Shown: piece after piece, positions 18,407 through 28,315 of the stretch
Layout: every line of letters starts with the position of its first letter
Numbering within the stretch: position 1 is the stretch's first letter
NCBI GenBank assembly: GCA_024637295.1
Contig: JAGXFL010000001.1
Location: 1-64,000 of the forward strand
Reading direction: 5' to 3'
DNA from: Sulfuricurvum sp.
Lineage (GTDB): Bacteria > Campylobacterota > Campylobacteria > Campylobacterales > Sulfurimonadaceae
Length of the DNA: 64,000 nt
Notes under the pieces: generated by a model
Told to the model about the DNA's origin: nothing
The model's database searches: none
The model's input: the letters and a program-made list of their open reading frames with translations, nothing else
Program-made: the position numbers and the translations under genes

Positions 18407-19200
18407 TGTTCTATACGAGTGTCGTCCTGCTTGCAGGCGTCATGTTCTTCTCTTTTTTTGGTAGTATATTTTATTCTGTTGATCCCTCATATTTGGATAA
18501 GAACAGTATATTATTGTCTCCATCGTACGATCATTGGTTTGGGACTGATCGCCTAGGACGTGACTTATTGGCGCGTTTGATTGAGGGGGGAAAAGTCTCT
18601 TTGATCATTGGCTTTGTCAGTGCATTGTTTTCTACATTGATAGGTTTACTCTACGGAGTTAGTGCAGCATTACTGCGTGGTGGATACGATAAGCTTTTCA
18701 TTGTAGTGGTTGACTTGTTTTTGACGTTTCCGACACTGTTTTTATTACTGACGCTTGTCAGTTATGTCAATGCATCTGTGTGGGTATTGATACTTATTAT
18801 TTCGATCACAGGGTGGATGGGAACGGCACGTCTTATACGTTCTGAGAGTTTTTCGATTGCGTCTAAACCGTTTATCCGAATTTTACATATTGCCCATGTC
18901 CATCCTCTCAAAATTATTTTTAAATATTATGCGCCGTTGCTTGCACCTATTGTATTGGTGAGTTTTACGTTCGGAGTAGGGGGAGCAATCTTAGCGGAAT
19001 CGGGACTCTCGTTTTTGGGGCTTGGGATTGTTGCCCCGCAGATGAGCTGGGGAAGTATTCTCAGTACCGGTAAAGAAGTTATTGATATTGCATGGTGGGT
19101 GAGTTTTTTCCCGGGTCTTATGATCTTTATTGTTACTTTTTCTCTGATGAATATTTCCAATACACTGCAAGCGCGCCTGAATCAAAAAGAGGTGAGGTAG
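18406..19200 (+). CDS. ABC transporter permease, OppC/DppC family
   Basis: 264 aa with about five or six membrane helices (first at residues 2-22). HWFGTDRLGRDLLARLIEGGKVSL is the N-terminal family signature. The coupling loop lies in GGAILAESGLSFLGLGIVAPQMSWGSIL near residues 185-212. It should form half of the channel of a peptide, nickel or similar importer. The partner permease, ATPase and binding protein are not in this window. It overlaps flgK by one base, so it may be read through from the flagellar transcript. Confidence 0.85.
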   Translation: MFYTSVVLLAGVMFFSFFGSIFYSVDPSYLDKNSILLSPSYDHWFGTDRLGRDLLARLIEGGKVSLIIGFVSALFSTLIGLLYGVSAALLRGGYDKLFIVVVDLFLTFPTLFLLLTLVSYVNASVWVLILIISITGWMGTARLIRSESFSIASKPFIRILHIAHVHPLKIIFKYYAPLLAPIVLVSFTFGVGGAILAESGLSFLGLGIVAPQMSWGSILSTGKEVIDIAWWVSFFPGLMIFIVTFSLMNISNTLQARLNQKEVR

Positions 19201-19226
19201 TTGCTCAAATTTTTTTTATTCGTTAT

Positions 19227-19242
19227 ACCCGCGAAAGCGGGT
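19227..19242 (+). repeat. GAAA-loop hairpin
   Basis: ACCCGC and GCGGGT pair perfectly around a GAAA tetraloop, 27 bases after the ABC permease stop. It may end that transcript. It lies next to the longer palindromic element at 19259. Confidence 0.55.
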
Positions 19243-19258
19243 GCGGGTAAATCCAGCT

Positions 19259-19318
19259 CCCGTTCGTGGTGAGCCTGTCGAACCATGAACTAGCCCTTCA
19301 ACAAGCTCAGGGCGAACT
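19259..19318. repeat. Palindromic repeat element, copy 1
   Basis: A 60-base imperfect palindrome with arms CGTTCGTGGTGAGCCTGTCG and, inverted, the AAGCTCAGGGCGAAC end. It ends immediately before the stop codon of the HTH gene at 19320. A second copy in inverted orientation is at 33532-33595. Such GAGCCTGTCGAA palindromes are dispersed in many environmental genomes and behave like REP/BIME elements. Confidence 0.75.
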
Positions 19319-19319
19319 G

Positions 19320-19508
19320 CTACTTCTTTTTTTCTTCCCCCGCACTCTCTAACTTATCCAAGCTCTCTTTTAATAGCTTTTTTACCTCTTCAACTGCAAA
19401 GCCTTGCATAACTATTTTATAAAGATTTTCTTTGTCTTTTCGCCAATTTCGGAGGGTTGCCGTAGTGATCCCTAGAATACGTGCCATATCTTGTTGAGTT
19501 AGTTTCAT
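19320..19508 (-). CDS. Small helix-turn-helix protein
   Basis: 62 aa. LTQQDMARILGITTATLRNWRK at residues 3-24 is a helix-turn-helix. The rest is a charged helix ending in four lysine/glutamate residues. It is probably a DNA-binding regulator. It is divergent from the HsdR-N-type nuclease at 19673 and could control it. A TAGAAT box ends six bases before its ATG, so its message may be leaderless. A palindromic repeat begins at its stop codon. Confidence 0.7.
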   Translation of the reverse strand: MKLTQQDMARILGITTATLRNWRKDKENLYKIVMQGFAVEEVKKLLKESLDKLESAGEEKKK

Positions 19509-19514
19509 TTAAAA

Positions 19515-19520
19515 ATTCTA
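19515..19520 (-). promoter_or_regulatory. -10 box of the small HTH gene
   Basis: TAGAAT on the minus strand is followed by six bases and then the ATG at 19508. Transcription should begin at the start codon. The surrounding sequence is very AT-rich, so chance is possible. Confidence 0.35.
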
Positions 19521-19672
19521 TTAAAACAAATCTACAAAGAAAATTCGAAAAATATTATCTATTTATTAATATTAATAGATAATATTTTGCTATAATGATC
19601 AACAATGACAAATATTTTTCTAAAAATAAGCAATTTTAGTAAATATTTATTTTTATATTTAGAAGGAAACAG

Positions 19673-20737
19673 ATGGAACTTGATATTAGATTAAAACAAT
19701 TAGCAGAGCGAATTAAAAATTTAAAAGAAAAAATTTTGACAGAAGAAGCAACAAAGCATTCATTCATTATGCCTTTTTTGAGTGCATTAGGATACGATGT
19801 ATTTGATCCTACTATTATTGTCCCTGAATTTACAGCAGACATAGGAACAAAAAAAGGGGAAAAAGTAGATTATGCAATTCTTCGGGATGGTAAGCCAATT
19901 ATTGTTATAGAAGCTAAAAATCATACTGAAAAATTAGATAATCATAACAATCAGTTAATACGATACTTTAATGTTACGGATTCAAAATTTGCTATATTAA
20001 CCAATGGGATTGAGTATCGATTTTTTTCAGATATGGAAGAGACTAATCGTATGGATAAAACACCATTTCTTGTTGTTAATCTTGACAATCTACGAGATCG
20101 TGATATTAAAGAACTTGAGAAATTTGCCAGAGATAATCTTGATGTAGATTTGATTTTAACTATGGCTAGTGCAAAAAAGTATCATCGGGAAATTCAAGCG
20201 GTTTTTAAGACTGAAACGGAATCACCATCGGATGAATTTGTTAAATTTTTTGCACGTAAACTGACGGACAAGATGATGACAGTAGCAATTATTGATGAAT
20301 TCAGAGGGTATATAAAAAAATCATTTGCAGAAGTTTTGCATGATATGGCAAGCGATAAAATTAATGCTCTGCAAACAAACTTACAAATTGACTTACCTTT
20401 AGATGATGAAACTATTCAAGAAGATAAAAATCAGATTATTACTACCGATGAAGAATTAGAAGGATACTATATTGTCAAAGCCCTACTTGGGGATACAACA
20501 GACATGGTCAATATCACATTTAAAGATACTGTTAATTATTTTACAATCATGTATCAAGGCAAGGTGACCAAGTGGCTTTGTCGTTTATATTTTAATGGTA
20601 GACAAAAAGTAGTCGCCTTTCCAGGCGATGACAAAGGTGCAGAAATCAAAATTAATATTGATAAAGTGGAAGAACTCTATGGATTTAAAAATCAACTCAA
20701 AACTGCATTAGAAAAACGTTTAGCAGGAAAAGAATAA
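19673..20737 (+). CDS. HsdR-N domain nuclease-like protein
   Basis: 354 aa. The N-terminal 150 residues match the HsdR N-terminal nuclease fold: SFIMPFLSALGYDVFDPTII, then VDYAILRDGKPIIVIEAKN, whose Asp and E-x-K form a PD-(D/E)xK site, then a LIRYFNVTDSKFAILTNGIEYRF strand-helix. No helicase motor, methylase or specificity subunit is present, so this is a stand-alone protein of the COG4748 type, whose function is not established. The C-terminal 100 residues are an uncharacterised domain (about 250-350). AAGGAAACAG precedes the ATG. The gene is AT-rich compared with its neighbours and flanked by hairpin repeats, which suggests transfer. Confidence 0.8.
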   Translation: MELDIRLKQLAERIKNLKEKILTEEATKHSFIMPFLSALGYDVFDPTIIVPEFTADIGTKKGEKVDYAILRDGKPIIVIEAKNHTEKLDNHNNQLIRYFNVTDSKFAILTNGIEYRFFSDMEETNRMDKTPFLVVNLDNLRDRDIKELEKFARDNLDVDLILTMASAKKYHREIQAVFKTETESPSDEFVKFFARKLTDKMMTVAIIDEFRGYIKKSFAEVLHDMASDKINALQTNLQIDLPLDDETIQEDKNQIITTDEELEGYYIVKALLGDTTDMVNITFKDTVNYFTIMYQGKVTKWLCRLYFNGRQKVVAFPGDDKGAEIKINIDKVEELYGFKNQLKTALEKRLAGKE

Positions 20738-20757
20738 CTAGGCTATTTATAACTAGA

Positions 20758-20775
20758 TTCCCGCTTACACGGGAA
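20758..20775. terminator. Hairpin between convergent genes
   Basis: TTCCCG and CGGGAA pair around a 6-base loop between the nuclease gene and the [2Fe-2S] gene. On the minus strand it follows the end of the latter. It may terminate both genes. Its TTCCCGC...GCGGGAA-like form resembles dispersed repeats. Confidence 0.45.
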
Positions 20776-20782
20776 AATGATA

Positions 20783-20986
20783 TCATGGTTGTTTTAAAAT
20801 CGCCTCAGCATTCATAATGGCATAGGGGAAGGGGAGATCGACGGAGTCACACGATGTTTCCAAGCACTCTCCACATCCTTTGCCGATATCTGCTTTGGCT
20901 TTGATCACTTCGGAATCATTGCCGTATTTTTCTACCAAATCAACAACATCATCCAGTGTGACATTTTGGCAGATACAGACGGTCAT
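20783..20986 (-). CDS. BFD-like [2Fe-2S] protein
   Basis: 67 aa. The four cysteines are arranged as C4-x-C6 and C38-x2-C41, the pattern of bacterioferritin-associated ferredoxin and related small [2Fe-2S] domains. It probably passes electrons to or senses iron for a partner protein. Its start overlaps the end of the glutathionylspermidine-synthase-like gene by 4 bases (ATGA), so they are translated together. No bacterioferritin gene is nearby, so the partner is unknown. Confidence 0.8.
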   Translation of the reverse strand: MTVCICQNVTLDDVVDLVEKYGNDSEVIKAKADIGKGCGECLETSCDSVDLPFPYAIMNAEAILKQP

Positions 20987-22161
20987 CGCAGTACATGCCC
21001 TACAAACTTGGACATATTGTTAAGGATTTTAGTACCACGTCGGAATCCTAATCCACACGCTTCATACGCAAAACAGACTCCTGCTTGATAAGATTTTCCT
21101 TGTGCATCCTGCGGTAATTCGATGTACTCTTGATAAACTGCTTTGAAGTTGCCGTACGGTCCGTCATTGGCTTCTAATGTATTACCTTTAGCATCCAAAA
21201 TACGTATATTTGCCCCTTCACGCCCAAAGACTCTTTTTTCAACACACGGTGTACCGGTTAACGGCTCAAATGAGGTCTTAAGAAGATACGGGGAGTTTGG
21301 AAACAGATCATACAAAATTTTGAGCATCCCTTTGGATTGGAATAAGACGGTATAAGCAGGATTGAGAATAATCGCTTTTTGGTTGTTGACAATTGAGCTC
21401 AGCAAACCAGCAAGTTCCGGTTCATCAATGGCGACATCTTCCCATGGAAAAAGTTTGAACCAGTATTCGTAAGGGTTATCTTCACTGTCGTATATCCCCT
21501 CCTCATCAAATTTAACACCTGCCATGGATTCAAATCCTGTCTCAAATCCGGTATCGATAGCCATTTGTTGCAGGAGTCGAACCGTTTGTTCTTCTTCGAC
21601 GTTATCATTGATCGAGCTGAACAAGATTTTCCATCCGTCGTAGTGCTCATCGAATGTTTCGGTATCGTCAAAGAGGGTAACAAGCCTGCGGAAATTATCG
21701 CTTATTGCTTCGTATACATTGTTAAATTGACGCTCTTCATCCATTTTGTTGTGTTTTAAAATGGCCCATTGCAATATGGCGGTTTCAAAAAGTGAGGTTG
21801 GGGTGTCGGCATTGAACTCTATGAGTTTGATGGGTTTACCATCGATTCCACCTGCGAGATCAAAGCGGCCGTACAGATGCCAGTGAACATCATTATCCCA
21901 ACTTTTTTTGATCAATTCGATCAGATTAAAGGGGATTCCGAGTTCAAAGAAGAGATTATTATCAATGACATGCTGGGCAGCTGTTGTGTACATCTCATAG
22001 AGTTCATTTACGCTTGCATAATAGGCTTCTGCCTCTTGATCGGTCACTACGACTAACTCATCTGCAACATACTTGGTTTGATCGCTGTCTGTGTGCCAGT
22101 GGAAGCCTATTTGCTCTAGTACGCTATCGTCGATAGGTTGTATTTTTTGAAGAGTTACCAT
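20983..22161 (-). CDS. Glutathionylspermidine synthase family protein
   Basis: 392 aa with the C-terminal ATP-grasp fold of glutathionylspermidine synthase. Recognisable segments are YGRFDLAGGIDGKPIKLIEFN (near residue 93), NADTPTSLFE, and KRVFGREGANIRIL. The amidase half of the E. coli enzyme is absent. It would ligate an amine to a peptide-like acid using ATP, but the true substrate in this phylum is unknown. It starts 2 bases after the UPF0323 lipoprotein gene; the same pair is adjacent in Campylobacter as I recall. Confidence 0.85.
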   Translation of the reverse strand: MVTLQKIQPIDDSVLEQIGFHWHTDSDQTKYVADELVVVTDQEAEAYYASVNELYEMYTTAAQHVIDNNLFFELGIPFNLIELIKKSWDNDVHWHLYGRFDLAGGIDGKPIKLIEFNADTPTSLFETAILQWAILKHNKMDEERQFNNVYEAISDNFRRLVTLFDDTETFDEHYDGWKILFSSINDNVEEEQTVRLLQQMAIDTGFETGFESMAGVKFDEEGIYDSEDNPYEYWFKLFPWEDVAIDEPELAGLLSSIVNNQKAIILNPAYTVLFQSKGMLKILYDLFPNSPYLLKTSFEPLTGTPCVEKRVFGREGANIRILDAKGNTLEANDGPYGNFKAVYQEYIELPQDAQGKSYQAGVCFAYEACGLGFRRGTKILNNMSKFVGHVLR

Positions 22162-22163
22162 GG

Positions 22164-22742
22164 TTATCCTCCGAAGCTACTGGAAGAACCAAAGCTTTTT
22201 GACCCAGAATTTCCAAAAAAGCTTTTTTTTGTACTGCCGGATGATGATTTTGATCCGCTTTGATTGGCGGAGCGATGATAGGCGGATTTATTGGAAGCAT
22301 CTTGATTTTTACGGAAATTGCTATTATTCATAAGGGCATTTCCAATCATATTACCTAACAATGCTCCTCCTGCTGCTGCGAGAATGGTTCCACCAAGACC
22401 CATCCCTTCACCTCTTGGTTCCGAATTGAGTTCGGATTTTCCTTCTTGCATCTTTTTGTATTCTTGATCTGCTAGCTCTTTGAGTTCGGCTTCACTCATG
22501 ACACGTTCATGAACGGTACCATTTTCGTCAGTGGAACGTATGATCGCATGGCTAGGACCTGTTGTCGGTACCTCTTCGACGACGACGTATTTACCGCTAG
22601 GCTGTTGTTCTACAACCAAAAATTTATTAGCAGGTGCTTGTTCTTGTTCATTTTGAGAACTTTGACATCCACTAAGGGCACTTAAAACAGCGATGCCCAC
22701 TGTTCCCATAATAACATTTTGTGCGCTAATAGTATGTTTCAT
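22164..22742 (-). CDS. UPF0323 family lipoprotein
   Basis: About 192 aa. A signal peptide ends in the lipobox LSALSGC (cysteine near residue 26), so it is lipid-anchored. A glycine-rich GLGGTILAAAGGALLGNMIGNAL segment (near residues 116-138) may insert in a membrane. The C-terminus is a Ser/Gly/Lys-rich low-complexity tail ending SFGSSSSFGG. The frame opens at 22814, but the ATG at 22742 (MKHTISAQN) fits the signal peptide and family. Function is unknown; co-operonic with the glutathionylspermidine-synthase-like gene. Confidence 0.85.
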   Translation of the reverse strand: MKHTISAQNVIMGTVGIAVLSALSGCQSSQNEQEQAPANKFLVVEQQPSGKYVVVEEVPTTGPSHAIIRSTDENGTVHERVMSEAELKELADQEYKKMQEGKSELNSEPRGEGMGLGGTILAAAGGALLGNMIGNALMNNSNFRKNQDASNKSAYHRSANQSGSKSSSGSTKKSFFGNSGSKSFGSSSSFGG

Positions 22743-22752
22743 GTTGATGTTC

Positions 22753-23181
22753 CTATCGTAGTTTTTTAGATTGAGTAGTTGTAAGTTTGAAAATTGTTGA
22801 AGGAGACGATTCATGCAGTCCGGATGAATCTTCTATGATGAGGTCACTGTGGCTTTCACAAAAACTTCGGTTGAAGTCTTTACCGCTTTCGTTTGCTGAT
22901 GTTGAATACAGCCAACCATATTTTGCGATTAAAGAGGCATGGGGCTCTTTGTCTACATAGCGATAGGCCTGATTTTTGATGACAAAAGTTGTTTGGCGTG
23001 CATGACGAAACCAAATACGGTGTTTTAGAGGAATGCGCGTGTGTTCTTGTAATGTTTTAAGAGAAGCGAACACTTTTAAAAACGGTTTTTTTTCTTCACG
23101 TCCTTTAGTCGCAGCCAAGCGCAATGCGTCTTGGGAAAGAAATCCGACAGTCGTGTCGGTTTGTGTAAGGATGAGGTGCAT
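22753..23181 (-). CDS. Sua5/YciO/YrdC-like protein, short form
   Basis: 142 aa. It starts MHLILTQTDTTVGFLSQD and has EEKKPFLKVF, YSTSANESGKDF and SPSTIFKL, in the order seen in the threonylcarbamoyl-AMP synthase fold. It is shorter than Sua5 or TsaC (about 190 aa or more) and lacks part of the domain, as do related proteins in this phylum. It may act in t6A tRNA modification, but catalytic ability is uncertain. It lies 4 bases after carB. Confidence 0.75.
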   Translation of the reverse strand: MHLILTQTDTTVGFLSQDALRLAATKGREEKKPFLKVFASLKTLQEHTRIPLKHRIWFRHARQTTFVIKNQAYRYVDKEPHASLIAKYGWLYSTSANESGKDFNRSFCESHSDLIIEDSSGLHESSPSTIFKLTTTQSKKLR

Positions 23182-23185
23182 TGGC

Positions 23186-26100
23186 TTATTGGATTAGATA
23201 GTCTTGTAATGCTTGAGGTTTCATCCAAGCATCATCATGCATTTGTGTCATTGCTTCAATAGCGGCACGCGCTGCACTAAGAGTAGTGAAATACGGGATC
23301 CCCATACGCAATACGATTTGGCGAATTTGCTCTGCATCTTTTTTGGCCGTTTGGTTATCCGATGTATTGATAGCAAGGGAAATGTCCCCATTTTTCATGA
23401 TATCTTCGATATTTGGGCGTCCTTCGGAGATTTTGAGCACTTTTTCACACGCTATACCGGCATCCGCAATGATCTTTTGCGTTCCGCCCGTTGCAACAAG
23501 GGTAAAACCTTGTTTGATCAGTCCTTGTGCGATCTCTACGGCGTGTTTTTTATCGGCATCAATAAAGGATAGGAAACACGTACCCGATGTTGGGATCTTA
23601 TTACCTGCAGCCAGCTGACTTTTTGCAAAACTGACCCCAAAGTTTTGGCTGATACCCATGACCTCACCGGTTGATTTCATCTCAGGAGAGAGGACAAGAT
23701 CGGCACCATAGAGTTTATTGAATGGGAATACGGCTTCTTTAATCGCAACGTGTCCTTTTAAACGTGGTTTAAGAAGACCGTCTTCTTCCATCACGACATC
23801 ATAGTTATCGTAATATTTGAGAGCATTTCGTAATGTATCACCCAGCATAACACGTGTCGCGATTTTAGCCAACGGCATACCGGTTGCTTTTGAGACAAAC
23901 GGTACAGTACGGGATGCACGTGGATTGACTTCAATAAGATAAATTTCGTTTTGATAGATGGCGTATTGGATATTGAGCAATCCTATAACACCTAGACCCA
24001 ATGCGATGGTCTTCGTTTGTTGTTCTACTTGCTGCTGAAGCTCTTTGCTCAAGCTAACCGGTGGGAGTGAACACGCACTGTCTCCAGAGTGAATACCGGC
24101 TTCCTCGATGTGCTGCATGACTGATCCGATATAGACTTCGGTTCCATCACAAATGGCATCAACATCAAGTTCAACGGCTTGATCCAAGAACTTATCAACC
24201 AGTACCGGAGAGTCGTTACTGACTGATACCGCGACATCCATGTAATGGCGTAGATCATCTTCGTTATAAACGATACGCATTGCACGTCCACCCAAAACGT
24301 ATGACGGGCGTACAAGTACCGGATAACCTAGTTTTTCGGCAACGACAAATGCTTGTTCCTTAGTCATAGCAATACCATTTTCAGGTTGCTTTAGACCTTT
24401 TTCGACGACAAATGCTGAGAACTTTTCACGATTTTCAGCAAGATCAATGACAGCAGCAGACGTTCCGGCGATAACAGCCCCCATCTCTTCTAATGCATTA
24501 GCGAGCTTCAACGGTGTCTGTCCGCCAAAGTGAACGATGATACCGTTTGGCTGTTCTGCTTCGACAACAGCGCGTACATGTTCAAAATCGATCGGCTCGA
24601 AATAAAGGACATCGGAAGTATCGTAATCGGTTGAGACGGTTTCTGGATTACAGTTGTACATGATTGTTTCGATCCCCATCTCTTTGAGGGCGAATGCTGC
24701 GTGGACACAACAATAGTCAAACTCGATCCCTTGACCGATACGGTTTGGTCCTCCACCTAGGATCAGGACTTTTTTCTTATCACTTTTACGAGGTTCTGCA
24801 GCATCAAGACGAGAGATATTGGTCGTTGAATACAAATACGGTGTTAATGCTCCAAACTCCGCGGCACAGGTGTCGACTTCATTGTATTCAAAAGCGATAT
24901 TGAGTCCTTTACGGGCATTGTAGACATCATTTTCTTTTGCATTGCCACCATTTTGGGTGATGAGACGTGCAATATTTTTATCAGAGAATCCTTCGGTCTT
25001 AAGACGTCGCAATTGTGCTTCATCGGATAAAGTCGCTGTTGTGATAACTGATTCTTGTGCAATGATCTCTTCTATTTGCGTGAGGAACCACGGATCGATT
25101 TTTGAAAGTTCAAAAATATCGCCTAAACTTAGACCCATACGGAACCCTTGCGCGACGTAGAGTATGCGTTCAGCGTTTGGACGGCGTATCTCATGTTTAA
25201 CAAACTCTAAATCACCTGCGATCGGATCAAATCCACTTAATCCTGTTTCGAGAGAACAGAGTGCTTTTTGGACGGATTCCTTGAAAGTGCGCCCGATGGC
25301 CATCGCTTCTCCCACCGATTTCATACTTGTAGTGAGAGTTGACTCAGCTTCCGGGAATTTTTCAAAGGTAAAGCGTGGTACTTTGGTGACGATATAGTCG
25401 ATGACCGGTTCAAAACTTGCAGGAGTGCCGGTGATATCATTGGTAAGCTCATCGAGTGTAAATCCAACCGCTAGCATGGTTGCGATCTTGGCAATCGGAT
25501 ATCCGGTTGCTTTGGATGCCAATGCCGACGAACGTGAAACACGTGGGTTCATTTCGATAACGATCATACGTCCCGTTTTAGGATCAACAGAGAATTGGAC
25601 ATTGGACCCGCCTGTGTCTACACCTACTTCACGTAAAATGGCGAATGAAGCATCGCGCATACGCTGATACTCTTTATCCGTTAAAGTCAACGCAGGGGCA
25701 ACAGTGATGGAATCACCCGTATGTACCCCCATTGGATCAAAGTTTTCGATAGAACAGACGATGACACAGTTATCGTTACGGTCACGGATAACTTCCATCT
25801 CGTATTCTTTCCATCCAAGAAGTGACTCTTCGATCAAGATCTCAGTTACAGGACTCTCATCCAACCCTCTTTGTGCGAGTAATTTGAATTCATCGATGTT
25901 ATAAGCAACACCGCTTCCTCCACCTGCAAGTGTGTATGAAGCGCGGATGATGAGTGGAAAACCTATTGTATTAGCCGCATTAAGAGCTTCATCCATATTG
26001 TAGGCATACTGAGAGATAGGAAGGTCCATGCCGATCTTGATCATACACTCCTTGAAGGCTTGTCGATCTTCCCCTTTTTTAATGGCAGCAGGATTAGCAC

Positions 26101-26443
26101 CCAAAAACTTGACACCTTCAAGCATTCCGGCTTCATGCATGAGCATAGCGGCATTAAGTGCTGTTTGTCCTCCCATGGTCGGTAAAACGGCATCAACATT
26201 TTCTTGTTTAATAATTTGAGCAATGATTTCTGGTTTGATCGGTTCGATATAGGTGCGATCCGCAAACTCAGGATCGGTCATAATAGTAGCTGGATTGGAG
26301 TTGATCAAAACAACGCGATAGCCTAACTCTTTGAGCGTTTTTACCGCTTGTGTACCGGAGTAGTCAAATTCGCACGCCTGACCGATGACAATGGGCCCTG
26401 ATCCGATAAGGAGTATGGTTTTGATGTCGTCGCGTTTTGGCAT
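23186..26443 (-). CDS. carB: Carbamoyl-phosphate synthase large subunit
   Basis: 1085 aa. CarB makes carbamoyl phosphate from bicarbonate, ATP and ammonia supplied by CarA, feeding pyrimidine and arginine synthesis. It has two ATP-grasp halves: the first starts [23 protein letters not shown]; the second repeats as [22 protein letters not shown] near residue 556. Each is followed by EVNPR or EMNPR metal sites. The C-terminal MGS-like allosteric domain (about 940-1070) includes [15 protein letters not shown]. CarA is not in the window. It is the likely continuation of the fabZ-mreC operon. Confidence 0.98.
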   Translation of the reverse strand: MPKRDDIKTILLIGSGPIVIGQACEFDYSGTQAVKTLKELGYRVVLINSNPATIMTDPEFADRTYIEPIKPEIIAQIIKQENVDAVLPTMGGQTALNAAMLMHEAGMLEGVKFLGANPAAIKKGEDRQAFKECMIKIGMDLPISQYAYNMDEALNAANTIGFPLIIRASYTLAGGGSGVAYNIDEFKLLAQRGLDESPVTEILIEESLLGWKEYEMEVIRDRNDNCVIVCSIENFDPMGVHTGDSITVAPALTLTDKEYQRMRDASFAILREVGVDTGGSNVQFSVDPKTGRMIVIEMNPRVSRSSALASKATGYPIAKIATMLAVGFTLDELTNDITGTPASFEPVIDYIVTKVPRFTFEKFPEAESTLTTSMKSVGEAMAIGRTFKESVQKALCSLETGLSGFDPIAGDLEFVKHEIRRPNAERILYVAQGFRMGLSLGDIFELSKIDPWFLTQIEEIIAQESVITTATLSDEAQLRRLKTEGFSDKNIARLITQNGGNAKENDVYNARKGLNIAFEYNEVDTCAAEFGALTPYLYSTTNISRLDAAEPRKSDKKKVLILGGGPNRIGQGIEFDYCCVHAAFALKEMGIETIMYNCNPETVSTDYDTSDVLYFEPIDFEHVRAVVEAEQPNGIIVHFGGQTPLKLANALEEMGAVIAGTSAAVIDLAENREKFSAFVVEKGLKQPENGIAMTKEQAFVVAEKLGYPVLVRPSYVLGGRAMRIVYNEDDLRHYMDVAVSVSNDSPVLVDKFLDQAVELDVDAICDGTEVYIGSVMQHIEEAGIHSGDSACSLPPVSLSKELQQQVEQQTKTIALGLGVIGLLNIQYAIYQNEIYLIEVNPRASRTVPFVSKATGMPLAKIATRVMLGDTLRNALKYYDNYDVVMEEDGLLKPRLKGHVAIKEAVFPFNKLYGADLVLSPEMKSTGEVMGISQNFGVSFAKSQLAAGNKIPTSGTCFLSFIDADKKHAVEIAQGLIKQGFTLVATGGTQKIIADAGIACEKVLKISEGRPNIEDIMKNGDISLAINTSDNQTAKKDAEQIRQIVLRMGIPYFTTLSAARAAIEAMTQMHDDAWMKPQALQDYLIQ

Positions 26444-26514
26444 TAGTGTCCCTCATAATCAATAAATTTGCAAATTATAGGGCAAAAGCACTTAAAATCG
26501 GATTATTGAGGGGG

Positions 26515-27276
26515 CTATCTAACCTTGGTGATAATGTGAAAATAAGCAGGTTTTTTAGCGTAAAAATAAGGTTTAACAACAGCACTTTGATAACCGCTGG
26601 CTCTGGAGATAGAAATGACTTTTCCAACTTGCAATCCCGAGAGGAATATTTGGTCAAGACCCGAAGTGGTGACTTCATCCCCAATAGCAATCGGAACCCA
26701 TGTTGGAATAAAATCGACGATCAGATGACGCTCATTATTACCGCGTACAATGCCAGGTGCCTGTGAACTTCCAACAGAAACGGCATAGGTACTTTTAACA
26801 TCGCCATTGAGCAAAGCAACCGGGCGATTGTTATTGGCAACGACAATACCGGCCGCATAGCCACGATACAAAAGTCCGTAGACGTGTTTTGGATCAAAAT
26901 TATCCATCTCTAACCAGAGTTTATGCGGATCACCCATACGGACATACGATATGGTTCGTACTAAGGCAATTGAAGGGAGTATCTTGATTGAACTGTTTTG
27001 TTCACGAAGTATATTGGTATATTCGTCGGCTATTTGGTGCATAGTTAAAAGTTCACGTTCATAATAACGGTTTTCACGCTGAAGACGAATGATGGTGTTT
27101 TTTTGAGCGATATGTTCTGTCAACGTTTGATCAAACTTTTGAAGCTGGTTTAAATAAGCAAGTTTGACGGTTTGTGACAGTTTAATAAATGGGGATTGGA
27201 GAATCGGGCTAAAATAGAGAGCTCCGCCCACGCACCCTACAAAGAAAAGTGTGAGCGAAAAGCGCTGTTTATTCAT
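26515..27276 (-). CDS. mreC: Rod shape-determining protein MreC
   Basis: About 253 aa. MreC is a single-pass membrane protein of the elongasome that links MreB to peptidoglycan synthases. A membrane segment lies at residues 5-25 (FSLTLFFVGCVGGALYF), then a coiled coil (TEHIAQKNTIIRLQRENRYY) and a C-terminal beta domain. The ATG at 27276 overlaps the mreB stop by 8 bases. mreD is not adjacent. Confidence 0.93.
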   Translation of the reverse strand: MNKQRFSLTLFFVGCVGGALYFSPILQSPFIKLSQTVKLAYLNQLQKFDQTLTEHIAQKNTIIRLQRENRYYERELLTMHQIADEYTNILREQNSSIKILPSIALVRTISYVRMGDPHKLWLEMDNFDPKHVYGLLYRGYAAGIVVANNNRPVALLNGDVKSTYAVSVGSSQAPGIVRGNNERHLIVDFIPTWVPIAIGDEVTTSGLDQIFLSGLQVGKVISISRASGYQSAVVKPYFYAKKPAYFHIITKVR

Positions 27277-28306
27277 TATCAAAAAGTTCGTGAAGTTGAT
27301 CGATCTCTTCTAGAGCACGTCCGGTTCCGCGCGCAACACATAAAAGTGGCTCGTCGGCAACGTAAACAGGAATTTTAATGGTTTCGGAGAGGAATTTATC
27401 CAGTTGGCGAATCAAGGCTCCACCACCGGTTAAGATAACACCGTTGTTGACAATATCGCCTGCCAAGTCCGGTGGCATGTTTTCAAGAACATCACGGACT
27501 GCTTCTAATATCTCTTTGAGAGGGTCACGCATCGCTTCACGGGCATCTTCACTGCTGAGTTCGAGGGATGTCAAGAGACCTTCCACTTGGTCACGACCAT
27601 TGACGATCATTTTGAGTTCCTGCGCCAATGGCATTGCGGTACCGATATTGATTTTGATGTCCTCGGCGATACGCTCACCGATAAGGAGATTGTATTTGCG
27701 TTTGACGTAATCCATAATCGCTCGGTCAATTTTATCCCCTGCTACACGAATTGATCGGCACAGAACAAGACCACCCAATGAGATAACACCTATTTCGGTA
27801 GTTCCCCCACCGATATCAACAATGATATTTCCCTTTGGCTCACGGATATCGATTCCTGCACCAATAGCAGCTGCCATTGGCTCATCGATAAGATATACTT
27901 CACGTGCACCGGCACTCATAGCCGACTCACGGACGGCTTTTCGCTCAACTTGTGTTAAACCGTACGGGATACAGATGATGATACGAGGGCTGATAAGACT
28001 ACTACGTCCATGAGCTTTTTCGATGAATTTACGGATCATTTTTTCAGTCATATCAAAGTCAGCGATGACTCCGTCTTTCATCGGACGAATTGCTTTAATG
28101 TTTCCCGGTGTTTTACCGACCATTTCTTTGGCTTCGCTACCGACTGCCAAGACTCTTTGTACTCCATTTTTTTCTGTTTTAACCGCAACAACAGAAGGCT
28201 CATTGATGACGATCCCTTTTCCCTTTACAATCACTAGGGTATTTGCAGTCCCCAAGTCAATGGAGAGATCACTGGAAAACATACCGATAAATTTATTAAA
28301 TAACAT
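27269..28306 (-). CDS. mreB: Rod shape-determining protein MreB
   Basis: 345 aa. MreB is the actin-like filament that guides lateral wall growth. It has the phosphate loops SIDLGTANTLV (near residue 17) and VDIGGGTTEIGVISLGG (near 165), and the adenosine loop VILTGGGALIRQLDKFL near residue 290. Length is typical. It starts 9 bases after the clpX stop, and mreC overlaps its end, so all are in one operon. Confidence 0.98.
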   Translation of the reverse strand: MLFNKFIGMFSSDLSIDLGTANTLVIVKGKGIVINEPSVVAVKTEKNGVQRVLAVGSEAKEMVGKTPGNIKAIRPMKDGVIADFDMTEKMIRKFIEKAHGRSSLISPRIIICIPYGLTQVERKAVRESAMSAGAREVYLIDEPMAAAIGAGIDIREPKGNIIVDIGGGTTEIGVISLGGLVLCRSIRVAGDKIDRAIMDYVKRKYNLLIGERIAEDIKINIGTAMPLAQELKMIVNGRDQVEGLLTSLELSSEDAREAMRDPLKEILEAVRDVLENMPPDLAGDIVNNGVILTGGGALIRQLDKFLSETIKIPVYVADEPLLCVARGTGRALEEIDQLHELFDNE

Positions 28307-28315
28307 TGTTGTGTC

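Noticed and set aside
23286-23618. Plus-strand frame of 110 codons inside carB
   Set aside because: Antisense shadow of a fully conserved gene; no domain and no ribosome binding site.
26444-26514. Separate promoter for carB
   Set aside because: No convincing -10 box was seen on the minus strand in the 71-base gap, so read-through from mreC is assumed.
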